In this document: positions 55,889 through 64,000 of the stretch, piece after piece
Numbering within the stretch: the first letter of the stretch is position 1
Layout: every line of letters starts with the position of its first letter
Assembly (NCBI GenBank): GCA_002633005.1
Contig: NMRA01000381.1
Coordinates: 59,057 to 123,056, forward strand
Direction: 5' to 3'
DNA length: 64,000 nucleotides
Origin: Phoronis australis
Taxonomy: Eukaryota > Phoronida > Phoronidae
Made by a program: the position numbers and the translations under genes
The notes under the pieces: model-generated
What the model saw: the letters and a program-made list of their open reading frames with translations, nothing else
Databases searched by the model: none
Told to the model about the DNA's origin: nothing

Positions 55889-58672
55889 ATTAGAACCAGT
55901 CTAGAGTTGTGGGCGTGTGTACAAGGCAAACTGACTAGAAACTGTGGTATTACTAAGTTTGTTTCTCTGATGAACAGATGGCAGTTTTCATCTGAATGAA
56001 TTTGAATTCTCAGAACTTCTGAATTAGGCTTTGCATTTTAATTGTTCTCCACTTTGAAAGTTTGTCTTACATGTGTATCCGTAACGTATTTTGGTCGTGA
56101 TAGACCGGCCCGAAAAGCCTCCCCTCATTTTGGGATAGTTTGAAATTCCTGAGTAAACCACATGCTTTTATTTGGCTGGTAACATGCGATTTCACGCTAA
56201 TACACATTAGCTGATGGAATTAAGATAAGAGCTGCCTAACGAAACAACACGTCTGTTTTCACTTTTTTGCTCTTCTGATGGATTTAAACTAATAGAAGAT
56301 TCGAAATCTTCATAAAATTTTGACTTCTGTTCATGCCTCCTTTGTAGATATTGAAGTTTTAGCTGAGGTCGCTTCATTCAGATCAGCAAGTAACATTTAG
56401 TATTACTATGCGGTAAAACAGTTTCCTTTGTTTTAAATTTTATATCCGAATTTCAATTACACTAATAATTTCAAAGTATATACACAGAAATTAGCATGGA
56501 ATATTAGTTAATTTGAATTAAAATTCCGGAGAAAGTAACAAATTTTACAAATTTATGAATCTGCAATGGTCTAATTTGCGCAGTGCCACATTATTCTAAG
56601 TAATCAGTTCTCGTAGGTGTCATGAGCACATGTGTAAGTTGTAAAGTTTTGTCGTTTTTGCCATTTCAAAATGAGAGTGATGGGTGACCATGCTCAAGCA
56701 CATACATTTTTGTCGTAAAGCGATAATCCCGATGAAAATTATACGAAAAATGAATAATTTGAAGAGTTAACAAATTTTGTCAGAAGTCATTGTGAAGGAA
56801 GTTGGACAAAAAACAACACTAAAATTGATGACATGTACCGAAAGTTTTTGCTTCAAAATTCCTTCTATTTTTCACAAGAATTATCGTGAACTTTTTAAGA
56901 CCACCACATTACGATCAATGCTGAACAGTGGTTTGACCATGACTTGGTTATTTGGTGGTTATACCATCCACAAACACGCATGTGTTACAAGTTCTGTATC
57001 CGTGTTTGTTAAAAATGAATTTTAAAAAGAGTATATTGAAGCTATCGAACATTATAAACGACAGGTACGTTATCATGCGACTTGATTGTGCTTTTCCTGA
57101 ACCTCCTAAGTCTGGAGATATTGGATTAAGTAAACTTGTCGAAAAAGTGCTGTCAGTACTGTATAAACTTAATGTTGAGTGGTGTTCTTGAATCGTAAAT
57201 TTGGCCACCGAAAAAAGTTTCATACATGAATGTTGTGTTGACGTTCAAGGCATCTCACCATTCACTTAAAAGTAGTTCCATCGCCAGACCAGGCGTAATT
57301 ATGTTTATTGCCGCCACAGCCAAGTGGGTAACGAACCATTGAAATCGCTGATAAAAGCATGTCAAGTTTATATTCCCTGTAACCCCTGAGATTCTTTCAC
57401 CATCATTTTACATTATGTAAAAAGAAACTGTGATTATAACAAATTGTATTATTTTTCATATATGACTTTGTGAAATTATCATTCTGTTTTTTTCCAGGGT
57501 GGTCTGATGGTGTATATTGATACAGATCATTGGATAAAGACAGTAAGCATGATAAACAAACATTTGAAGCAAGAAAACAGCCAGTGATATTGACTCAGAT
57601 GTGTTTTACAGAATTAGCGACTTTATCATGGTAGATTAAGATGCGGCCATAAGGCTAACGTGCTACATTTTGAATTTTTACTACACTCTGAATGAGTTAG
57701 AAATGATGTTATAAGTAACACCCTTGTGTCATTTTCATTGCATTCTAGCGAGATGTACCACATTTCTTTGTTGAGAATTAGTAACCCACCCCCAACAAGT
57801 ATTGCAAGGTTTTAACTTCAAATACGGTTATTTGGGGAAATAACTTGGAGTTATGAAGAGTTATTGCACCACCAAGAAATTAACACTTCATTTTCTTCTG
57901 CATGTAATTTTATAACCACTAAACACGTTAGGTTCTTAATTAGTCCAGCATTGCATCATCATATGAAATCAGACTGTATAATTTGGTCTAATGGGATGGT
58001 GAGATGTTCCTTCATGTTAGCCTGCGAATTTGACTCTGCTGTAGGGACTGGAGTATGTAGATGGAGTATACCAGCTGAGCTGTGTAGTGACAAATGTTTA
58101 CAGCGACTGGTCATGCCAAGCTTGGTCTGGTCCTGCATTGTCACTGAGACTGTGGAAAATTGGTGACAGTTATGTGGTAAGTGGATTTAAACTTCCAACG
58201 GCTTTGTTTGAAGAATGAAATGTTTACTATGAGTGGAAGATAAACCTGCATTTTTATAAAATCCATGGCATTCTTTGTTTCGAGGCATGTGCACCTAGTC
58301 ATGTGAAATCGATACCTTTTCCTGGCAATCTTTGGAGTTAAAACACTTGCTCATGAGTTGGGCCAAACGTTTTCAGAAAATGTGTCTCTTAGTATTCTTA
58401 TATTGACCAACATTTTAAAATACTTCAAACCATTCTCCAACAATCTAGTGTATATTCCTTCTCCTATGTCTGCTGTCTTGTTATAGGTCGAGAGTAAAGA
58501 CTCGTCATCAGATAAGTGGACATTCTTTCGAATAGCTCACCTAGACCATGGTAGTTCTGGAGATCAGGTGAAGATGGGGGTGTTTACTGCAGCACCCAAG
58601 GATGCTGGAACCTACACACTAGTAAAACACCTCAATCTAAAAACTACATCTGGACACAGTCATCATAGTTAA
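54342..58672 (+). CDS. DUF1349 (concanavalin A-like) domain protein, complete, 6 exons
   Basis: Exons: 54342-54479, 55477-55502, 55668-55788, 57498-57542, 58045-58176, 58487-58672. They total 648 bp, 215 codons plus TAA, with consistent phases (0, 2, 0, 0, 0). The start is ATGGCGGCT at 54342. The protein begins MAAATEQVLFDHNF and carries ELKWLNKP, DAKSDFWQKTYYEP, DNGHLLYY, GGLMVYIDTDHWIKT, GLEYVDGVYQLSCVVTN, YSDWS and WTFFRIAHL. This is the DUF1349 layout (known members: yeast Ree1, bacterial YteR-neighbour proteins): an open beta-sandwich, with WLN-P near the N terminus, TD.K.DFW, then GLMVR(I/V)D..NW.K.G.E. The biochemical role is unknown. The exon 1 donor GTTCGT is weak but is the only in-phase choice that restores the family motif. 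There is no signal peptide or membrane segment. A gap N lies in intron 1 (55095) and a (TA)n run in intron 3. Confidence 0.88.
55832..55883. repeat. (TA)n microsatellite
   Basis: About 26 TA units in intron 3 of the DUF1349 gene. Confidence 0.9.
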
Positions 58673-59453
58673 AATGCTGTGTTCACATGATGGGTTAACA
58701 TTTATTTGTTTTCCCTTATTATTTATCATAGTACTTGTGTGATTGCCAATAATTGCTTTGAATTAATTACAAACTAAAGAATCTATTCTGTGTAAATTGT
58801 GCCATTGTGATATCTCAGGTTGATAGGGACCCAGTGCAATTCATATTTCGATGTTGTTACAAAAGTTGATTTTTGAAATAGCTACGCCATATAGAAATTC
58901 ACCATTTCGCCAGACAGTGATCAGGTCTTTGGTGGACAGGTGTAATGCGGACGGAGGTTTTAACTTACAGGTTAAAAAGTGTTTGAATACCTTTCCCGAT
59001 ATCATAACACTGGCATATTTCTACTGCTGTGCACTGGGTTATGCTAATGTCTTTCATAAAAAGACAAACCTCTTGAAATGTCCATAGATGAAAAACATGT
59101 TCCATGCATTTCCTGTTGCAAAGAAAAATCTGCACCCTGCCTAGTCAGTGGCTGCGACTAACAAAGCAGGAGAATTTCAGTTAGTGAACGTTACCTAATC
59201 AAGCAATGGGAGGGACTGGCAATGGAATTTATTCTTATAAAAAGAATTAATTAACCACTATGAAGCTGTCCACCAAATTTGTCGTAATCAAGCATAAGTA
59301 GCTTTCACACTCTCATTACTCAAGACAGCATGGTGCTATAATGTGATGTGTCCGTGTTAAGCTCACTAAGAATCATTTTTTCAAGTTGCCTCGGACACTC
59401 AGTTTCAGTAATCAAGATACAAAAATGACAAATGACCACATAGAATGAGACTG
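58673..59453. other. Intergenic region between convergent genes
   Basis: About 0.8 kb between the stop of the DUF1349 gene and the PSMC2 poly(A) signal. It holds the 3' UTR of the plus gene and AT-rich sequence. No canonical AATAAA was found for the plus gene and no ORF is supported. Confidence 0.5.
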
Positions 59454-59459
59454 TTTATT
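59454..59459 (-). terminator. Polyadenylation signal of PSMC2
   Basis: AATAAA on the minus strand, about 98 bases after the TAG stop at 59557-59559. It is well placed for the PSMC2 3' end. Confidence 0.6.
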
Positions 59460-59556
59460 TTACAAGACTTTACATCATCTAAGAAACTGTTCTGTACATT
59501 TTGACTGTAGTTACATTGAATTGATAAATATAACACAAATGAGTCCTCAAAACACT

Positions 59557-63768
<4,212 letters not shown>

Positions 63769-64000
63769 CTGTAAATAGAACAAGATCAATCAAAACAGAT
63801 AGGACTAATTTGAAAACAATTAAAATTTCATTTGGTTACTTTCACAAAGCCAGTTTGCTGATGTAAATTCAGTAAAGCTAGTCACTTGCCATTATGTTCT
63901 GAGGTAACAACAGAAAAAGGTTTCGCATATCAGCTTCTCCAGTAAATTAAAGTAGATATCAGATAAAAAAGATGAGGGCTGTTCCAGCAAAATCTGTATG

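Overview
The window is nuclear DNA of an intron-rich animal, most likely a marine invertebrate of mollusc or other lophotrochozoan type. Four protein genes are split into small exons with GT/AG junctions and kilobase introns. The non-coding space is AT-rich and full of minisatellites, LINE fragments, mariner-like and TTAA-flanked DNA transposons and foldback elements. The species cannot be named from sequence alone.

Genes, left to right. (1) 4779-19580, minus: five exons of an ankyrin-repeat protein that looks like the cytoplasmic N-terminal part of a TRPA-family cation channel; the channel part would lie left of base 1. (2) 24449-48719, minus: fifteen exons of a PLEKHM1-like protein, with a RUN domain at the N terminus and a cysteine-rich Rubicon-homology (RH) domain at the C terminus. 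No PH-domain exon was found between them. (3) 54342-58672, plus: six exons of a complete DUF1349 (concanavalin A-like fold) protein of 215 residues. (4) 59557-63768, minus: the last five exons in view of PSMC2/Rpt1, a 26S proteasome ATPase whose start lies beyond base 64000. Genes 2 and 3 are head to head about 5.6 kb apart; genes 3 and 4 are tail to tail 0.9 kb apart. The neighbours do not form an obvious pathway. PLEKHM1 and PSMC2 belong to autophagy/lysosome and proteasome degradation respectively, but nothing shows co-regulation.

Mobile DNA. Two copies of one TTAA-flanked transposon family are present. Copy A (41962-43992) carries a broken P2X7-type cysteine-domain ORF on plus and a broken THAP-domain ORF on minus. 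Copy B (15490-17825) is internally deleted, keeps the THAP start, and has an RTE-like LINE inserted with a 9-bp target duplication. A mariner-like DD37D element lies at 29501-31039, a second LINE 3' end at 44090-44885, a third at about 61790-62601 in a PSMC2 intron, and a retrotransposon gag remnant at 52543-53330. A dispersed composite repeat (about 2.2-3.06, 5.15-6.42, 34.5-37.1 and 46.05-47.1 kb) repeatedly carries a GCCACYAGGKGGC core resembling the CTCF consensus.

Assembly. Single N bases at 29458, 37319 and 55095 mark joins. The first two are flanked by near-identical duplicated sequence and may be artefacts. All exon coordinates were derived by hand from splice signals and reading phase.
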